Shown: piece after piece, positions 1 through 8,786 of the stretch
Layout of the letters: every line of letters starts with the position of its first letter
Position numbering within the stretch: the first letter of the stretch is position 1
Source of the DNA: Spinactinospora alkalitolerans
Lineage (GTDB): Bacteria; Actinomycetota; Actinomycetes; Streptosporangiales; Streptosporangiaceae
Assembly (NCBI RefSeq): GCF_013408795.1
Contig: NZ_JACCCC010000001.1
Location: forward strand, 5,394,001-5,458,000
DNA: 64,000 nucleotides
Reading direction: 5' to 3'
Translations under genes and position numbers: made by a program
Notes under the pieces: generated by a model
Told to the model about the DNA's origin: nothing
Database searches by the model: none
Seen by the model: the letters and a program-made list of their open reading frames with translations, nothing else

Positions 1-368
1 TCATGTGGGCGCCGCCCGGCGGCTCGCCCCGCTCGGTCCCGGCCTGCCCCGCCTGCACCCAGGCGGTGCTCTCCGGCCACGACCCCGACGTGCGCATGGT
101 CGAGGTCGACGGTCGGCGCCGGCCCTACTACGACGCCGGTCCCGCCTACGCGCCCTACGCCGGCGGCTACTTCGGGATGGACATGATGATGGGCATGTTC
201 ACCGGCATGATGATCGGCAACATGATGGGGTCCATGATGGGCGCCGGCATGGGCGACATGGGCGCCGGTGACATGGGAGGCGGTGACCTCGGCGGAGGCG
301 ACTTCGGCGGAGGCGACTTCGGTGACTTCGGCGGCGGGGGCGACTTCGGCGGATTCGGCGACTTCTAG
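1..368 (+). CDS. C-terminal part of a Gly/Met-rich protein of unknown function (5' end outside window)
   Basis: The reading frame is open to the left edge, so the true start is probably upstream; the ATG at 3 is only the first visible one. The visible 121 residues hold one CPAC pair that could be half of a zinc ribbon, a Tyr/Pro/Ala-rich stretch, a Met-rich stretch (about residues 58-85) and a tail of GGGDFGG-type repeats ending in a Phe. Gly/Asp/Phe-rich tails of this kind are common at the ends of actinobacterial membrane-associated proteins, but I do not recognise the family. A strong hairpin follows the stop. The codon use is typical of the window. Confidence 0.6.
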   Translation, partial: MWAPPGGSPRSVPACPACTQAVLSGHDPDVRMVEVDGRRRPYYDAGPAYAPYAGGYFGMDMMMGMFTGMMIGNMMGSMMGAGMGDMGAGDMGGGDLGGGDFGGGDFGDFGGGGDFGGFGDF

Positions 369-392
369 CCCGTCACCCTCACCGAACGCACA

Positions 393-418
393 GGGCCCCG
401 GCCGGACGGCCGGGGCCC
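393..418. terminator. Perfect GC-rich hairpin between convergent genes
   Basis: A 12-bp perfect stem (393-404 with 407-418) with a two-base centre lies 24 bases after the stop at 368 and before the end of the convergent reductase gene at 476. There is no clear T-run on either side. It probably acts as a two-way terminator. Confidence 0.6.
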
Positions 419-475
419 TCCTCGTGTCCGGGACTTCGGTGCCGCCGGTACGCGCGTGCGCGGCCGGTCCGGCCG

Positions 476-1864
476 CTACTCCGGCGAGGCCTGCATGAGC
501 GAGCGCGCGGCCTCGGTGACGCTGCCCGACAGCGAGGGATAGACCGCGAAGGTGTGCGCGAGGTCGTCCACGGTGAGGCGCTGCTGCACCGCGACCGACA
601 CCGCGAGGATGAGCTCGCTGGCGCGCGGGCCGACGATGACGCCGCCCAGGACGATGCCGGTGTGCTGACGGCAGATCAGCTTGACGAAGCCGTCCTTGGT
701 GCCGTGCATCTTGGCGCGCGGGTTGGTGTCCAGCGGCAGGTTCACCACCCGGGCGTCGACGCGGCCGGAGCGCACGTCGGCCTCGCTGACGCCGACGGCG
801 GCCAGCTCGGGGTTGGTGAACACGGTCGAGGCCACCGTGGACAGCTTCAGCGGCGCGACCGCCTCGCCCAGGGCGTGCCACATCGCGATGCGGCCCTGCA
901 TGGCGGCGACGGAGGCCAGCATGTTGACGCCGGTGCAGTCGCCCGCGGCGTAGACGCCCGGCGTCGAGGTCCGGGAGACCCGGTCGACCTGCACGAACCC
1001 GCCCTTGTCGAGCCGGACGCCGATCTCCTCCAGGCCGATGTTGTCGGTGTTGGGGATCATGCCGACCGTCATGAGGCAGTGGCTGCCCTCGACCGTGCGC
1101 CCGTCGGCCAGTTTCACCACGACCCCGTCGCCGGAGCGGCTGACCGACTCGGCGCGGGAGTTGCCGAGCACCGTCATGCCGCGGCGGCGGAACACGCCCT
1201 CCAGCACCTCGGCGGCGTCGGCGTCCTGGGTGGGCAGGACGTGGTCGCGGGAGGAGACGAGGGTGACGTCGGAGCCGAGCGCCTGGTAGGCGTTGGCGAA
1301 CTCCGCGCCGGTGACGCCGGAGCCGACGACGATCAGGTTCTCCGGCAGCGCCTCCAGGTCGTAGAGCTGGCGCCAGGTGAGGATGCGCTCGCCGTCGGGC
1401 TTGGCCGTGGGCAGCTCCCTCGGGTGGGCCCCGGTCGTGATGAGGACGACGTCGGCGCGGATGCGCCGGTCGCCGACCGCGACGATGTGCGGATCGACCA
1501 GCCGCCCCTCGCCGGCGACGATCTCCACACCTTCCTTGATCAGGCGGGCCGAGGTGTCGGCGGACTGGGCCTGGGCGAGCCGCTTCACCCGGGCGTTGAC
1601 CGTCTTGAGGTCGATGCCGACGATGTCCTTGTCGATCTCGGGCTCGTCGCCCACGTTGATCCCGAGCTTCGCGGCGTCGGTGACGTAGGACATCCGGACG
1701 GAGGTGGCGATCATCGTCTTGGACGGTACGCAGTCGGTGAGGACGCAGGCGCCCCCGATGCCGTCGCGGTCGACCACCGTCACGTCGGCGCCGAGCTGTG
1801 CGGCCACGAGGGCCGACTCATAGCCTCCGGGGCCGCCCCCGATGATCACGACCTTGGTCGTCAC
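476..1864 (-). CDS. lpdA: NAD(P)H-quinone dehydrogenase of the LpdA type (lipoamide dehydrogenase-like flavoprotein)
   Basis: A 462-residue two-dinucleotide-binding flavoprotein. It opens with an FAD motif (GGGPGGYESA, residues 9-18), followed by the redox pair C40-x4-C45 in CVLTDCVPSK, an NAD(P)-binding GSGVTGAEFA motif and a second FAD motif ending in YAAGDCTG. Real lipoamide dehydrogenases carry a catalytic HxHPTxxE near the C-terminus. Here that segment reads FAVYPSLSGSVTEA, so the base is missing, as known for mycobacterial LpdA (Rv3303c), which reduces quinones rather than lipoamide. The start chosen is the GTG at 1864, with AAGGAG just upstream. The frame could be extended to 1966, but that adds a basic, non-homologous head. 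The next gene, a GGCT, is divergent, as in mycobacteria. Confidence 0.9.
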   Translation of the reverse strand: MTTKVVIIGGGPGGYESALVAAQLGADVTVVDRDGIGGACVLTDCVPSKTMIATSVRMSYVTDAAKLGINVGDEPEIDKDIVGIDLKTVNARVKRLAQAQSADTSARLIKEGVEIVAGEGRLVDPHIVAVGDRRIRADVVLITTGAHPRELPTAKPDGERILTWRQLYDLEALPENLIVVGSGVTGAEFANAYQALGSDVTLVSSRDHVLPTQDADAAEVLEGVFRRRGMTVLGNSRAESVSRSGDGVVVKLADGRTVEGSHCLMTVGMIPNTDNIGLEEIGVRLDKGGFVQVDRVSRTSTPGVYAAGDCTGVNMLASVAAMQGRIAMWHALGEAVAPLKLSTVASTVFTNPELAAVGVSEADVRSGRVDARVVNLPLDTNPRAKMHGTKDGFVKLICRQHTGIVLGGVIVGPRASELILAVSVAVQQRLTVDDLAHTFAVYPSLSGSVTEAARSLMQASPE

Positions 1865-2029
1865 GTCTGCTCCACTCCTTCCGGCGGCCTCGCGTCCTCT
1901 CGCGGACACGCCGGGGCCTTGTGGGCCGGCCGCCCTGCTTCTGCTCGCCTGTCGCTCTATCTCCATTGTCCTTCATCCCGGGTGGCGAAATTCGCACCGC
2001 CGTGCCGGGCGACCACGTAGCATGGCCGC

Positions 2030-2476
2030 GTGCCTCTGTACGCCGCATACGGCAACAACCTCGATCCCGAGCAGATGGCCAAGCGCGCGCCGCACTCGCC
2101 ACTGTGGAGCACCGGCTGGCTGGAAGGCTGGCGGCTGACGTTCGGCGGTGGCGAGACGCAGTGGGGCGGGGCCCTGGCGACGCTCGTCGAGCAGCGCGAG
2201 TCAAGCGTCTTCGTGGCGCTGTACGACGTCCCCGAGTGGGACGAGTCACTCCTGGACTCCTGGGAGGGCACCGACCTCGGCGTCTACTCCCGGATCCGGC
2301 TGCGCGCGCAGACCCTGCTGGACGGCGACGTCCCCGTGTGGGTGCACGTGCTCAACGACTACGAGGGCGGCCTGCCCTCGGCGCTCTACCTCGGCGTGCT
2401 CGCCGAGGCCGCCGAGAAGGCGGGGGCGCCGCCGGACTACGTGGCCGACCTCCGGTCGCGTCCGTGCACGTCCTAG
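2030..2476 (+). CDS. Gamma-glutamylcyclotransferase-family protein
   Basis: 148 residues of the GGCT/AIG2-like fold. Members convert gamma-glutamyl peptides to 5-oxoproline, or act on related gamma-glutamyl amides. The N-terminal YAAYGNNLDPEQM is the variant YGSN substrate loop, and EGTDLGVYSR in the middle fits the second conserved block. The GTG start at 2030 places the motif at residues 4-16, as usual in the family. The gene is divergent from the lpdA-like gene, with a 165-bp gap. The same pair occurs in mycobacteria (Rv3303c/Rv3304). The exact substrate cannot be read from the sequence. Confidence 0.8.
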   Translation: MPLYAAYGNNLDPEQMAKRAPHSPLWSTGWLEGWRLTFGGGETQWGGALATLVEQRESSVFVALYDVPEWDESLLDSWEGTDLGVYSRIRLRAQTLLDGDVPVWVHVLNDYEGGLPSALYLGVLAEAAEKAGAPPDYVADLRSRPCTS

Positions 2477-2542
2477 TACGAATGGGGGCCCCTGCGTGGC
2501 GCTGCGGTCGAAATCGGGGGTCGCGGAGTACGCTCCGGAGGT

Positions 2543-3373
2543 GTGAGCGAATCCACGCAGGTTATCCCCGTTGTGGGGACCGCTGAGGCGAAGGCGCGCG
2601 CGGCCGAGGCCGCCGGTGAGCTCCTGTCACGGACCGGCGCGGATGGCTATGACGCCGTCGTCGTCCTCGGTTCTGGGTGGGCGGGCGCGGTCGACGCCCT
2701 CGGCGCCCCCGATGCCGAAGCCGCCATCGGCGACCTCCCCGGGTTCGTCGCGCCGACCGCCGCCGGGCACGTCCCGGTGGTGCGCAGTACGTGGGTGGGC
2801 GCCAAGCGCGTGGCGGTCTTCCTCGGCCGCACCCACCTCTACGAGGGGCACGGCGCGGCGCAGGTGGCGCACGCCGTGCGCACGGGCATCTCGGCCGGCG
2901 CCCGCACCGTCGTCCTCACCGGCTCGGCCGCGTCGCTGCGCGTCGACTTCTCCGTGGGGCAGCCGATCGTGGTGCGCGACCACATCAACCTCACGGCCGC
3001 GTCACCGCTGATCGGGCCGGATTTCGTGGATCTCACCCACGCCTACGCCCCGCGGTTGCGCGCCATCGCCCGCGACGCCGACCCCTCGATCGCCGAAGGC
3101 GTCTACGCCGCGGTGACGGGCCCGCAGTTCGGGACCCCGGCCGAGGTCGCCATGCTGCGGACCGCGGGGGCCGACCTGATCGGCACCTCGATGGCGCTGG
3201 AGACGATCGCGGCGGCCGAGATGGGCGCCGAGGTCCTGGGGGTCTCGCTGGTGACCGCCGACGTGATGGACCCGGGCCGCGAGGCGGTCGACCCCGAGCA
3301 GATGCTCGGTGTCGCCCGCGAACGCGCCCACGCCATGGGCGGCCTGCTGAACAGCATCCTGCTCAGGCTGTAG
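2543..3373 (+). CDS. Purine nucleoside phosphorylase family protein with altered purine-binding residues
   Basis: 276 residues of the trimeric PNP (MTAP/PNP) family, which splits purine nucleosides with phosphate. The phosphate-site features are present: GSGWAG near residue 38, GRTHLYEGH (Arg84, His86 and Tyr88 equivalents) and the Ser of GTSMALE. The base-recognition side is not. The usual FETPAE reads FGTPAE, so the Glu201 equivalent is Gly. VTN reads VTA, so the Asn243 equivalent is Ala. TNAAGGL reads TGSAASL, and GMS reads GTS. Length and overall alignment are normal, and there is no frameshift. It may accept another base, or serve a role other than purine phosphorolysis. The GTG start at 2543 lies 66 bases after the GGCT stop, so the two may be co-transcribed. 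Confidence 0.8.
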   Translation: MSESTQVIPVVGTAEAKARAAEAAGELLSRTGADGYDAVVVLGSGWAGAVDALGAPDAEAAIGDLPGFVAPTAAGHVPVVRSTWVGAKRVAVFLGRTHLYEGHGAAQVAHAVRTGISAGARTVVLTGSAASLRVDFSVGQPIVVRDHINLTAASPLIGPDFVDLTHAYAPRLRAIARDADPSIAEGVYAAVTGPQFGTPAEVAMLRTAGADLIGTSMALETIAAAEMGAEVLGVSLVTADVMDPGREAVDPEQMLGVARERAHAMGGLLNSILLRL

Positions 3374-3400
3374 CAGGGTCCCGCCTGCACCGCAGGAGAG

Positions 3401-3468
3401 CACCTCGGGGAAGGAGCGCCGCCCCCTCCGCGCCGGGGGCTCGTGCGCTCCTCCCCCGAGGGGAGGTG
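3401..3468 (+). terminator. Imperfect long hairpin after the PNP gene
   Basis: The arm 3401-3418 (CACCTCGGGGAAGGAGCG) pairs with 3446-3468 with a short bulge. A second small hairpin (GCCCC/GGGGC) sits in the loop. It lies 28 bases after the PNP stop. There is no T-run, which is normal for high-GC actinobacterial terminators. Confidence 0.45.
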
Positions 3469-3794
3469 GAGACCGGCGATCCGCCGGGCGGCGGCCGGCG
3501 CTGCGTGGCGAGCAGCATCCCGAGGCCGGGGATGAACTGCGCCGACCGCGGACGCCGACGGCGCGGTCTCCGTACGGCCCGAAGCGGAAAGTCCCCGCAG
3601 ACTTCCGGCGAGCAGAACCGTACTCCTTGGCTGCGCGCCGCCTTCGGTCCGGTCGGTCCCCACGACCTCGGCCGGACCGCCGCGCGTGGCGATGCGTGGT
3701 CGGCGGCGCGCCCGCTATTCAGTTGACCCGCGAACGCCCGTGGGAGGCGGATCCGAGGTGGTCCGCGCTCCACCGCGAGCCGGAACCGCAACCC

Positions 3795-3813
3795 TTAGGC
3801 ATGCCTTACCTAA
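3795..3813. promoter_or_regulatory. Orphan DtxR/IdeR-type iron box
   Basis: The 19-mer TTAGGCATGCCTTACCTAA matches the DtxR/IdeR consensus (TTAGGTTAGSCTAACCTAA) at 15 of 19 positions, including both outer arms. It sits between convergent genes with no convincing ORF on either side. On the plus strand it runs within 45 bases into a terminator hairpin. The gene it once controlled seems to be missing. Confidence 0.6.
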
Positions 3814-3856
3814 CCATTCTTTACGGGACGTGGTCAAGTCGATCGGCGAAAAAAAC

Positions 3857-3883
3857 GGGGGAGCCCGGATCCGGGACTCCCCC
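3857..3883 (-). terminator. Intrinsic terminator of the add / PH-domain transcription unit
   Basis: The outer stem GGGGGAG (3857-3863) pairs with CTCCCCC (3877-3883) around an inner CCCGGATCCGGG palindrome. Read on the minus strand, the hairpin is followed by an uninterrupted run of T (the A-run at 3849-3855). It is a classical Rho-independent terminator for the minus-strand genes that end at 4002. Confidence 0.8.
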
Positions 3884-3935
3884 GACGCCGCGGTCCGGGC
3901 GCTCGGCCGGATCGGTGATGGGAGAGGGTGGGGAC

Positions 3936-4005
3936 TGTCTCCAGGTCCTGCGGTGGCGAACGGGAGGCTGCGGCCGCAGCCTCCCGACTCCCGTCAACGA
4001 TCTAG
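3936..4005 (-). repeat. Dispersed intergenic repeat, copy 1 (contains 26-bp perfect palindrome)
   Basis: This copy shares two end blocks with 20895-20990: TGTCTCCAGG plus CCTGC at one end (3936-3950) and GTCAACGATCTAG at the other (3993-4005). The CTA of the second block is the stop codon of the minus-strand gene beside it, in both copies. The middle differs: here it is a perfect palindrome at 3961-3986 that would fold into a terminator-like hairpin. Confidence 0.55.
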
Positions 4006-4619
4006 CCGAGGAGAACGGCCGCCAGCAGCAGCAACAGCGGGACGCCCACGGCGGCGACCGCGTCGGGCGACCACACCACGGTCGGCTCGTCCAAGACCGG
4101 CCCCGCGTCGGCGGCCGCCGGTCCGCCACCCGCCGTGACCGGCCGCGCCTTGCGCTTCTCGGCCTCGTCGCGCAACTGCCTGGCCTTGAAGTCGACCGGG
4201 CGCATCCTGCGCGGGTCGTCCTCCTCGGGGGCGTCGGCGTAGCCGTTGGCGCGACGGAGGTTGTCGCGCACCCTGGCCCGCTTGGTCTCGCGCAGCGGCC
4301 ACGAGCGGAACACCCGGTCCCCCGCGTGCACCCGCAGCACGTCGGTGACGTCGGCCCAGGTGAACGCCGACCACGGCACGAAGGCCTCGCGCAGCGGGTT
4401 CACCAGCCGCACGCCCCGCTCGGTCACGACGACGCGCGGACGCAGCGCCAGGACGTAGACGGCCCCGATGCTCAGCACCAGGACGGCCGCCGCGATCACC
4501 GCGGCGTGGCTGCGGCCGCGCAGCGCGAGGTCGACGAGGTTGAGGACCGCGATGGCGATCCAGACCCACCCCAGCACGCGGGGGACCGGCTGTGTGAAGG
4601 GTTTCAATCTGTTGCCCAC
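4002..4619 (-). CDS. PH-domain membrane protein (bPH_6 type)
   Basis: 205 residues. Two hydrophobic segments (about 15-33 and 41-58) are followed by [19 protein letters not shown], the start of a bacterial PH domain common in small actinobacterial membrane proteins. A basic linker follows, and the last 20 residues form a third hydrophobic helix ([15 protein letters not shown]). The function of the family is unknown; a membrane scaffold or envelope role is plausible. The ATG at 4619 overlaps the end of add by 16 bases, so the gene is read with it. The stop codon is part of a dispersed repeat. Confidence 0.75.
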   Translation of the reverse strand: MGNRLKPFTQPVPRVLGWVWIAIAVLNLVDLALRGRSHAAVIAAAVLVLSIGAVYVLALRPRVVVTERGVRLVNPLREAFVPWSAFTWADVTDVLRVHAGDRVFRSWPLRETKRARVRDNLRRANGYADAPEEDDPRRMRPVDFKARQLRDEAEKRKARPVTAGGGPAAADAGPVLDEPTVVWSPDAVAAVGVPLLLLLAAVLLG

Positions 4620-5716
4620 TTGAGTTGCGCGAATCCCGGCTTGATCTGGCCGTTGATGAGCGCGAGCCGCTCATCGAAGGGCAGGAACGCCGATTTCATG
4701 GCATTGACGGTAAACCATTGCAGGTCATCCCAGTCATACCCGAAGGCTTCGACCAGTTTCGCGAACTCCTCGGACAGGGCGGTGCCGCTCTGCAGCCGGT
4801 TGTCGGTGTTGACCGTCACCCTGAAACGCAGCCGGCGCAGCAGGCCGATGGGGTGCTCGGCGATGGAGACGGCCGCGCCGGTCTGCACATTGGAGCTGGG
4901 GCACATCTCCAGCGGCACCCGCTTGTCGCGGACGTAGTTGGCCAGTCGGCCCATCCGCACCGTGCCGGAGGCCTCGTCGGCGCCCCTGGCCGCCTCGATG
5001 TCGTCGACGATCCGCACGCCGTGGCCGAGCCGGCCGGCGCCGCACCACTGCAGGGCCTCCCAGATCGAGGGCAGTCCGAACGCCTCGCCCGCGTGGATCG
5101 TGAAGTGGGCGTTCTCCCTGCGCAGGTACTCGAAGGCGTCGAGGTGCCGGGTGGGCGGGTGTCCCGCCTCGGCGCCGGCGATGTCGAAGCCGACCACGCC
5201 CACGTCGCGGTAGCGCACGGCCAGTTCGGCGATCTCGCGCGACCGGGCCGCGTGCCGCATGGCGGTCAGCAGCGTCCCCACCCGGATGGAGCGCCCCTGG
5301 GCCGCCGCGCGGTCCTGGCCGACCCGGAAGCCCTCCAGGACGGCCTCGACCACCTCCTCCAGGCTGAGTCCGGCCTCCAGGTGCTGCTCGGGGGCGTAGC
5401 GGACCTCGGCGTAGACGATGCCGTCGGCCGCGAGGTCCTCGGCGCACTCGGCGGCCACCCGCACCAGCGACTCACGGGTCTGCATGACCGCGACGGTGTG
5501 GCCGAACGTCTCCAGGTAGCGCTCCAGCGAGCCGGAGTCGGCCGCCTCGGCGAACCAGGCCCCCAGGGCCTCGGGATCGTCCGCGGGCAGGCCGGTGTAG
5601 CCGGTCGCGGCGGCGAGCTCGACGATCGTCTCCGGCCGCAGCCCGCCGTCGAGGTGGTCGTGCAGCAGCACCTTCGGGGCGCGCCTGATCTGGTCCAGGG
5701 TCAACTGATGGCTCAT
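4604..5716 (-). CDS. add: Adenosine deaminase
   Basis: 370 residues of the metal-dependent adenosine/AMP deaminase family, which converts adenosine to inosine in the cytoplasm for purine salvage. Visible metal and catalytic motifs are HDHLDGG near residue 20 (two His ligands), HAGE (His ligand and catalytic Glu region), [14 protein letters not shown] and VNTDNR (the metal-binding Asp). The usual second Asp of TDD is Asn here, a variant I believe is normal in actinobacterial enzymes. The ATG at 5716 ([10 protein letters not shown]) is preferred because homology starts there. An upstream ATG (MASLGP) and a GTG at 5818 are alternatives. The gene is followed without a gap by the PH-domain gene. 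Confidence 0.9.
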   Translation of the reverse strand: MSHQLTLDQIRRAPKVLLHDHLDGGLRPETIVELAAATGYTGLPADDPEALGAWFAEAADSGSLERYLETFGHTVAVMQTRESLVRVAAECAEDLAADGIVYAEVRYAPEQHLEAGLSLEEVVEAVLEGFRVGQDRAAAQGRSIRVGTLLTAMRHAARSREIAELAVRYRDVGVVGFDIAGAEAGHPPTRHLDAFEYLRRENAHFTIHAGEAFGLPSIWEALQWCGAGRLGHGVRIVDDIEAARGADEASGTVRMGRLANYVRDKRVPLEMCPSSNVQTGAAVSIAEHPIGLLRRLRFRVTVNTDNRLQSGTALSEEFAKLVEAFGYDWDDLQWFTVNAMKSAFLPFDERLALINGQIKPGFAQLKWATD

Positions 5717-5861
5717 GGGTCCCAAGGATGCCATCTGACGAACTGTGAGCCATGAGGCTACGGGCGAGGGCGTGCGTTCGGAGAACGAGCCTGTGCACGC
5801 CGCCGGCGCTACGCGCACTGCGGCCAGCCGACCCCCTTGGCCTTTTCGCCCTTGGACCTCT

Positions 5862-7103
5862 CTAGGCCAGCGCGGCGTCCTCCACCTGCTCGTCGGCGCG
5901 GGGGCGGCGGGCCTCCCACAGGGCGGTCAGCGCCGTGGCCGCCATCATCTGGATCCCGACGCCGATGGCCCGCTCGTCGACGTCGAAGTCGCCGCGGTGC
6001 AGGTCCAGCATCGGGGTGTCGGAGGAGGGCCAGTGCGTGCCCAGCCGCACCAGCGCACCGGGCACCTGCTCCAGGTACCAGGCGAAGTCCTCGCCGCCGA
6101 GGCTCTGCGGCGTGGGGGCGATGGCCTCGGATCCCAGGATCTGGCTGCAGGCGTCCTGCAGCATCTGGACGCTGCCGCCCTCGTTGACCGTGGGCGGAAC
6201 GCCGCGGCGGTAGTTCAGTTCGGCCGTCGCGCCGTAGGCGCCCACCACGGAGTCCAGCAGCTCCTTGATGAGGTCGGGGGCCGCGTGCCAGGCGTCGTCG
6301 TCCAGGCAGCGCACGGTGCCCTCGGCGACGGCGTCGTCGGGGATGGCGTTGGGCGCGGAGCCGGCGCTGATCCGGCCCCAGACGAGGCTGAAGCCGGCCC
6401 GCGGGTCGACCCGCCGCGACAGCGCCGCGGGCAGCTCCGTGACGACCTTGCCGAGCGCGTACACGAGGTCGGCGGTCAGGTGCGGCCTCGCGGTGTGGCC
6501 GCCGGGTCCGGACAGCCGGACCAGGACCTGGTCGCAGGCCGCCGTGATCGCCCCGACGCGCAGGCCCACCTGGCCCGCGACCAGACGCGGATCGCAGTGC
6601 AGCGCGAAGATCCGGTCGGTCCCGTCGATGCCGCCGGCGCTGATGACCTCGCGCGCCCCTCCGGGCAGCTCCTCGGCGGGCTGGAAGATCAGCCGCACCC
6701 GGCCGGGCAGCGCGCCGGCCTTGGCCTGCTGGGCCAGGAACAGCCCGGTGGCCAGCAGGACGGTGGTGTGCACGTCGTGGCCGCAGGCGTGCGCCGCTCC
6801 GGGCACCGTGGAGCGGTAGGGCACGTCCTTCTCGTCGGTCAGCGGCAGCGCGTCGATGTCGGCGCGCAGCGCGACGGTGGGGCCGTCGTCGGGGCCGATG
6901 TCGCAGACCAGGCCGGTGCCCTGGGGCAGCGGCACCGGTTCGAGCCCGACGCCGCGCAGCCGCTCCAGCAGGCGCTGGGTCGTCCGGTGCTCGGCGAAGG
7001 CGAGCTCGGGATGCATGTGGAGGTCTCGCCGGAACTCGATGAACTCCCGCTCCCGGCGAGCCAGAAAAGCGGTCAGTTGTTCCCGCAGGTCACGCCCCTG
7101 CAT
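5862..7103 (-). CDS. M20D-family amidohydrolase (AmiA/AmiB-like)
   Basis: 413 residues of the M20 peptidase/amidohydrolase family. Metal-binding motifs are visible: [15 protein letters not shown] near the N-terminus, HACGHDVHT in the middle (the ACGHD motif), [11 protein letters not shown] (catalytic Glu pair) and HCDPRL. Members hydrolyse N-acyl amino acids or small amides. The actual substrate is unknown. Mycobacteria keep two such genes (amiA1, amiB1) next to the same PNP/add neighbourhood. The ATG at 7103 has GAGGGGG upstream and overlaps the end of the YbdK-type ligase gene by 14 bases, so the two are translationally coupled. Confidence 0.85.
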   Translation of the reverse strand: MQGRDLREQLTAFLARREREFIEFRRDLHMHPELAFAEHRTTQRLLERLRGVGLEPVPLPQGTGLVCDIGPDDGPTVALRADIDALPLTDEKDVPYRSTVPGAAHACGHDVHTTVLLATGLFLAQQAKAGALPGRVRLIFQPAEELPGGAREVISAGGIDGTDRIFALHCDPRLVAGQVGLRVGAITAACDQVLVRLSGPGGHTARPHLTADLVYALGKVVTELPAALSRRVDPRAGFSLVWGRISAGSAPNAIPDDAVAEGTVRCLDDDAWHAAPDLIKELLDSVVGAYGATAELNYRRGVPPTVNEGGSVQMLQDACSQILGSEAIAPTPQSLGGEDFAWYLEQVPGALVRLGTHWPSSDTPMLDLHRGDFDVDERAIGVGIQMMAATALTALWEARRPRADEQVEDAALA

Positions 7104-8361
7104 GCGAGGGCCCCCTCTTCATCGACGGATGTTCTCGGCCGGTGTCTCCACCGGCGTTCCCCTGTTCTGTTGCGGTGCCGCCCGCGGCGGTGTCGTTCCC
7201 CGTGACCCCGCCGCCCCCGGGCGCCGGTCCGAACCCCTCGGCCCGGAACTCCGCGGCCAGGGCGTCCACCACGTCGTTGAGCGTGCCGCCCTGGTCGATG
7301 ATCGCCCGCTGGCGCTCATAGGAGGCGCCCGTGTGCAGGACCTCCGAGACCACGTCCAGGTCCTCGGCGCAGCCGAGGCGCCCGGCCACCGGCTTCAGCT
7401 CGCGGACGAGCTCGTAGAGGTCGTCGCGCAGCGGGACGGTGCTGCCGTGCTCGTCGGTGATGACGCGCGCGTCGAGCCCGTAGCGGGTGGCCCGCCACTT
7501 GTTGTCGTTGACCACCCACGTGGGCGGGCTGGGAAGACCGTAGCCCCGATCGAGCTGCTGGTCGAACAGCTGCACGAGGCTCTGCGACAGCGCGGCGGCC
7601 ATTCCGACCTCGCGCAGCGTCGGAATTCCGTCGAACATCCGAATTTCGACTGTACCGAAATCCGGATGCGGGCGGACGTCCCACCACACTTCCTTGATGC
7701 TGGCGATGGTCCCGGCGCGCAGCAGCGTTTCCATGTATTCCTCGAACACCGGCCAGTCGGCGAGGTGCGGCGGCGGTCCGGCGGTGGGCAGCGCCCCGAA
7801 CACGATCGAGCGGCTGGAGGCCAGCCCGGTGTCGTGCCCGCTCCAGAAAGGGCTCGACGCGGTCAGCGCCAGGAAATGCGGCAGGTAATTGGCCAGCGCG
7901 TTGACGATGGGCAGCGCTTTGTCCTTGGAGCGGACGCCCACGTGCACGTGCACCCCGAAGGTGAGGATCCGCCGGGCCAGCCACTGCATCTGGTCGATGA
8001 GCTCGCCGTAGCGCTGGACCGGCGAGAGCGTCTGGTCCCGCCAGTCGTCCAGCGGGTGGGTCCCCGCGCACAGGAGCGCGGCCGAGCGCGGCTCCATGAC
8101 CTCCTGGAGCCGCTTGACGCTCCCGGCGAGGTCGGCTCTGGCCTCCTCGACGGTCTCGCAGATGCCCGTGACGACCTCGACGGTGCACTGCATGAGCTCG
8201 TGGCGCAGCGGCGGGTGGGACCCGGCCTCGCTGAGGTCGGGCAGCTCACCGAGGATCTGCTGGGCCTCCTGCCGGAGATGGCGGGTGTTGACGTCGACGA
8301 GCTGGAGTTCCCATTCGATCCCGAGGGTGGCACGGTCCGAGGCGTTGAATTCGATGGCCAC
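7090..8361 (-). CDS. Carboxylate-amine ligase, YbdK / glutamate-cysteine ligase 2 family
   Basis: 423 residues. The opening FNASDRATLGIEWELQLVD is the GCS2 signature. HELMQCTVEVVTGIC, FGVHVHVGV, SSPFW, TVEIRMFDG and NKWRATRYGLDA follow in family order. These ATP-dependent enzymes join a carboxylate to an amine; YbdK has weak glutamate-cysteine ligase activity. In actinobacteria, which use mycothiol, the true product is uncertain. The GTG start at 8361 is preferred over the TTG at 8367 because GGAGG lies six bases upstream of the GTG. The last 40 residues are Gly/Thr-rich and outside the domain. It is the first gene of a unit with the amidohydrolase. Confidence 0.85.
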   Translation of the reverse strand: MAIEFNASDRATLGIEWELQLVDVNTRHLRQEAQQILGELPDLSEAGSHPPLRHELMQCTVEVVTGICETVEEARADLAGSVKRLQEVMEPRSAALLCAGTHPLDDWRDQTLSPVQRYGELIDQMQWLARRILTFGVHVHVGVRSKDKALPIVNALANYLPHFLALTASSPFWSGHDTGLASSRSIVFGALPTAGPPPHLADWPVFEEYMETLLRAGTIASIKEVWWDVRPHPDFGTVEIRMFDGIPTLREVGMAAALSQSLVQLFDQQLDRGYGLPSPPTWVVNDNKWRATRYGLDARVITDEHGSTVPLRDDLYELVRELKPVAGRLGCAEDLDVVSEVLHTGASYERQRAIIDQGGTLNDVVDALAAEFRAEGFGPAPGGGGVTGNDTAAGGTATEQGNAGGDTGREHPSMKRGPSHAGA

Positions 8362-8786
8362 GATCAACCTCCGCGCTGTCTTCCGGCCGGATCGCTCACC
8401 GGCTCCAGACGCACACTAGGCGAGACCTCCTCGCCGATGTCAGTGCGTCCCATGGCCGGTTTCACTCCCCCCGGGTCGATCGGATCGATGCGCGATGTGA
8501 CGTGGTTCGCGGGTTCTCGGCGGCGCCCGAGGCTGCCGCGGCCGTCCGACTCAATCGAGGATTACAGACGACCCGTTGAACTCGCTGGGAAATCCCGAAG
8601 CATGATCCAAAGTGATCAGACCGCCCCGTCGCATCGGACCGGTGAACCGGTGGGTCCCGGGCCCGTTAGAGCCACATTAGGTCCAAACGCAATCGGCTCT
8701 CTGGACATTTCCGGGATTTCGGTCAACCGCTCTGCCCATGACAGGGTTCACGCTACACAACGTGCGGAGAAAACCTCGCGAAGTGA
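8362..8786. other. Intergenic stretch with no recognised gene
   Basis: 425 bases between the ligase start and the end of the BrkB-type gene, both on the minus strand. Third-position GC falls here and no ORF looks coding. It holds a CCGGTGAACCGG repeat near 8640 that could form a weak hairpin after the BrkB gene, and presumably the ligase promoter. I could not assign convincing -35/-10 boxes. Confidence 0.5.

Noticed and set aside
554-2020. 488-codon plus-strand ORF, and similar long ORFs opposite lpdA, add, pcrA, guaA, purH and others
   Set aside because: They are frame shadows produced by high GC content; the opposite strand carries recognisable enzymes with full motif sets.
3363-3791. 142-codon minus-strand ORF just past the iron box, considered as the iron-regulated gene
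   Set aside because: The product is Arg/Pro-rich with no recognisable fold, and the ORF runs into the PNP gene; it looks like a GC-driven open frame.
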